Of a stretch of 7,443 nucleotides of DNA, positions 5,792 to 7,443 are shown one piece after another (position 1 is the first letter of the stretch; every line of letters starts with the position of its first letter). A program made the position numbers and the translations under genes. Location: positions 1-7,443 of the forward strand of contig JAEZYO010000569.1 in NCBI GenBank assembly GCA_023419055.1, given 5' to 3'. Below the pieces are notes generated by a model, which did no database searches, was not told the origin of the DNA, and worked only from the letters and a program-made list of their open reading frames with translations. The DNA is from Pseudomonadota bacterium. Lineage in GTDB: Bacteria; Myxococcota; Polyangia; Polyangiales; Polyangiaceae.

Positions 5792-6769
5792 ATGACACCG
5801 GCCCCGACGACACCGGCTCCCGAGCGCTGGAAGCTGCCGCCTTGGCTCGTGACGCTGCTGAAGCTCGTCTGCAGCGCGGCGGTGCTCGGCTACTTCGCGA
5901 CCACGGTCGACTTCAGCATCACCCAGAAGTTGGTGGCCGGCACCGACCTCCGCTTCGTCGCGCTGCTGGGCTCGTTCGCGGTCCTCGAGCCGGCGCTCGC
6001 CGGCCTCCGGTTCAAGCTGCTCTTGGACCCCGTCCAGCAGCTCCCGCTGACGAAGCACGTCGCCTATTACTACTGCGCGTACTACTTCAACCTCGTGCTC
6101 CCTAGCTCCCTCGGGGGTGACGGCGTGCGTTTCGTCTTCCTTTCGCGGCACGGGATCGCGAAGAGCCAGTCGGCCACCGCGCTCGTCGCGGAGCGCGTGC
6201 TCGGGATCTTCTCGCTCGTCTTCGTTTGCGGGATCTCGGCGCTCTTCGCCGCCCTCCCGCCCTACGCCGAGCGCACCGTCTTCGTCGCCGTCGCGGTCGC
6301 CACCGCGGGGCTCGTCGGGCTCTCGGTCCTGGTCAGGCTCGCACGGCGCCTCGCGATCAAGAGCGAGATCGTCTCGAAAATCGCGGCCGCCCTCGCCGAG
6401 CTCGGCCGGCCCACGCCGAGGCTCGCCGCCGCGTTCGCGGTCTCCGTGATTTACCAGGCGGTCGGCGTGCTGCTCACCGTGATGGCCGCCTGCGCTTTTC
6501 GCATTGACGTGGCGGCGCTCCAGATCTTCGCCTTCGTGCCCCTGATCTGGTTTCTGACCATGGTTCCCCTCAGCCTGGGCGGCCTCGGCGTGAGAGAGGC
6601 AGGCTTCGTGTATCTATTCGGCACGGTCGGCGTCGCAGAAGGAGCCGCGCTCCTGCTCTCGCTCGGAACGTACGCGGGCCTCGTCGCGGCGGGCGCAGTC
6701 GGGGGGATCGTGCTGCTGTTTCAAGCGCGGCTGGTGCCTCGTACGGCTGGGGCGGCCGAAACGGGGTGA
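5792..6769 (+). CDS. Flippase-like integral membrane protein (LPG synthase TM / UPF0104 family)
   Basis: A 325-residue polytopic membrane protein of the lysylphosphatidylglycerol-synthase transmembrane (YbhN/AglD2-like) family. About eight spans are visible, roughly at 17-36, 54-72, 88-106, 134-153, 161-182, 210-232, 236-260 and 285-310. Family blocks are LPSSLGGDGVRFVFLSR (103-119) with its paired Gly motif, and VPLSLGGLGVREAGFVY (258-274). It lacks the soluble aminoacyl-transferase domain of full MprF, so it cannot itself make lysyl-PG. Such stand-alone forms are thought to move lipids or lipid-linked sugars across the inner membrane, or to act alongside glycosyltransferases. The ATG at 5792 begins a Thr/Pro-rich cytosolic lead. 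It is divergent from the kinase-like gene and 253 bp ahead of a co-directional polysaccharide deacetylase, which fits envelope polysaccharide work. Confidence 0.9.
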   Translation: MTPAPTTPAPERWKLPPWLVTLLKLVCSAAVLGYFATTVDFSITQKLVAGTDLRFVALLGSFAVLEPALAGLRFKLLLDPVQQLPLTKHVAYYYCAYYFNLVLPSSLGGDGVRFVFLSRHGIAKSQSATALVAERVLGIFSLVFVCGISALFAALPPYAERTVFVAVAVATAGLVGLSVLVRLARRLAIKSEIVSKIAAALAELGRPTPRLAAAFAVSVIYQAVGVLLTVMAACAFRIDVAALQIFAFVPLIWFLTMVPLSLGGLGVREAGFVYLFGTVGVAEGAALLLSLGTYAGLVAAGAVGGIVLLFQARLVPRTAGAAETG

Positions 6770-6795
6770 GGGCTCGACGAGCCGAGAATCGCGTT

Positions 6796-6813
6796 TTCCT
6801 GCGTGTTCCTGCG
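6796..6813. repeat. Short direct repeat, 10-bp period
   Basis: TTCCTGCG occurs at 6796-6803 and again at 6806-6813, so the copies lie one helical turn apart on the same DNA face. This spacing suits cooperative protein binding upstream of the deacetylase gene. Only two copies exist and the unit is short. Confidence 0.3.
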
Positions 6814-6858
6814 GAGGTGTGTCGGAAGTAAACAGCGCCCCCCCGGCTCACGTTTCAG

Positions 6859-6873
6859 TGGCAGTGCGATCGC
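6859..6873 (+). promoter_or_regulatory. Weak sigma-54-like promoter candidate
   Basis: TGGCA and a downstream TCGC preserve the diagnostic GG-N10-GC spacing of -24/-12 elements. By hand 8 of the 11 fixed consensus positions match; the -12 element is TCGC rather than TTGC. It would imply a leader of about 140 nt before the deacetylase ATG. Myxobacteria use sigma-54 widely, but one such match in G/C-rich DNA is weak evidence. Confidence 0.2.
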
Positions 6874-7008
6874 GGGGGAGTCCTTCACGAGCGAGCTCGG
6901 GACATGCGGCCGGTTCGCTCGAAGCTCCTCAGGTCGTGAGGTCTCTTTCGCGTGCGTTTCGAGATCCTCGATCTGACCGAAAATCATCACTTGAATCGAG
7001 GGCGCGAC

Positions 7009-7015
7009 GAAGGGA
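7009..7015 (+). promoter_or_regulatory. Ribosome-binding site of the deacetylase gene
   Basis: GAAGGGA ends seven bases before the ATG at 7023, a normal spacing. It is the clearest Shine-Dalgarno in the window and favours 7023 over the in-frame ATG at 7050. Confidence 0.6.
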
Positions 7016-7022
7016 CATTCCG

Positions 7023-7443
7023 ATGCTGCAGTCTTCCAGAAGCGGGAATATGGGCGCCTCAACACAAAGCAGCAGGAAGCAGATCCTCACCGTCAACGTC
7101 GAGGATTACTTTCACGTTTGGGCAATCCGCAACTCGAACGCGGTTCGTCGCAAGCATTGGGATCGACTCGACCCGCGACTCGACGCGAGCCTCGCTACGT
7201 CACTCGAGCTCCTGCGGAATCACGACGCGAAAGCGACCTTCTTCGTCTTCGGCTGCATCGCCGATACGCACCCCTACCTGATCCAGCGCATCATGGCGGA
7301 CGGGCACGAGGTCGCGAGCCGAGGGTATTGGCCGCGAAGCTTGGTCGACCTCGGGCGTCAAGAGTTCGTGGACGATCTCGCGCGCGCCAAGGAGGCTCTC
7401 GAGCGCGCCGGCGCGAACCGCATCGTGGGCTTTCGATCTCCCG
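7023..7443 (+). CDS. Polysaccharide deacetylase, PEP-CTERM/XrtA-type (DUF3473 family), 3' truncated by the window
   Basis: The first 140 residues of a NodB-fold protein are present; the rest, including the expected DUF3473 region, lies beyond the window. ILTVNVEDYFHVW (21-33) is the motif-1 equivalent with D28 in place. ATFFVFG (71-77) is the conserved strand, and GFRSP (136-140) is the motif-3 start. The arrangement matches XrtA/PEP-CTERM-locus deacetylases acting on exopolysaccharide or other acetylated glycans. Oddly, the motif-2 metal site, normally HEIASHGYxH, reads HEVASRGYWP (95-104), so both metal-binding histidines are replaced by R100 and P104. Nothing in the frame suggests a disrupted gene. 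This may therefore be a non-canonical or catalytically inactive member. Start at 7023 is supported by GAAGGGA upstream; 7050 is an alternative. No exosortase gene is in the window. Confidence 0.85.
   Translation, partial: MLQSSRSGNMGASTQSSRKQILTVNVEDYFHVWAIRNSNAVRRKHWDRLDPRLDASLATSLELLRNHDAKATFFVFGCIADTHPYLIQRIMADGHEVASRGYWPRSLVDLGRQEFVDDLARAKEALERAGANRIVGFRSP

Larger units (their letters stand above)
6770..7022. other. Non-coding gap between flippase-like and deacetylase genes
   Basis: These 253 bp show no convincing gene. They contain an inverted repeat right after the flippase stop (GGCTCG-A-CGAGCC, 6771-6783) with a TTTT at 6794-6797, a weak terminator at best. A 5-bp hairpin at 6927-6941 is followed by TCTCTTT, another weak candidate. 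Also present are an 8-bp direct repeat (6796-6813), a 7-bp inverted repeat (6888-6894 with 6915-6921) and a sigma-54-like site (6859-6873). The length suggests that the deacetylase has its own promoter and a leader. Confidence 0.5.

Noticed and set aside
5675..6151. N-terminal extension of the kinase-like gene
   Set aside because: The extension runs antisense through the flippase gene and the repeat-bearing promoter region, and its sequence is Arg/Glu- or Cys-rich without family similarity.
6771..6783. Inverted repeat after the flippase stop as a strong terminator
   Set aside because: The loop is too tight (effectively 5 bp with 3 nt) and the T-run is about ten bases away; recorded only within the gap description.
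6570..7281. Small open frames in and around the 6770-7022 gap
   Set aside because: They lack ribosome-binding sites and recognisable sequence, and overlap the flippase or deacetylase genes in other frames.
1..7443. CRISPR array, insertion sequence, tRNA or rRNA
   Set aside because: No regularly spaced repeats, transposase motifs, terminal repeats or structured RNA genes were found on reading both strands.

Overview
The window is a G+C-rich (about two thirds by eye), densely coding bacterial segment. Strong third-position G/C, tight gene packing, a TonB-like/PA14 surface protein, a stand-alone tandem-ACT protein, a protein-kinase-like gene and a DUF3473-type polysaccharide deacetylase together suggest a myxobacterium (Myxococcota). 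That placement is inference; there is no rRNA or other marker to fix it. No mobile element, CRISPR array, tRNA or rRNA is visible.

Layout: (1) at the left edge, on +, a complete YpfJ-type zinc metallopeptidase (2-883). (2) Convergent to it, with one base between the stop codons, five collinear minus-strand genes occupy 885 to about 5626. In transcription order they are a divergent kinase-fold protein, a stand-alone Lon N-terminal-domain protein, a GlnD-like tandem-ACT protein, an MSMEG_0565-like GT4 glycosyltransferase, and a TonB-like/PA14 protein. The gaps between them are only 51, 67, 51 and 61 bp, so they may form one operon. A candidate intrinsic terminator is built into the last codons of the final gene. 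(3) A divergent intergenic region (about 5627-5791) carries three copies of CACGCCCC, two of them as a perfect 9-bp inverted repeat. (4) On +, a flippase-like LPG-synthase-TM membrane protein (5792-6769), a 253-bp non-coding gap, and the 5' part of a PEP-CTERM/XrtA-type polysaccharide deacetylase (7023 to the window end).

Functional reading: the right-hand genes and the glycosyltransferase point to envelope or exopolysaccharide work. The most interesting combination is inside the minus-strand cluster. A GlnD-type ACT module, which senses glutamine in GlnD, sits directly upstream of a glycosyltransferase whose family is best known from nitrogen-starvation-linked gene clusters. A small-molecule-responsive, nitrogen-linked glycosylation module is a testable hypothesis, not a demonstrated system. 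The second notable point is that the deacetylase fragment lacks both histidines of the usual NodB HxxxH metal motif.
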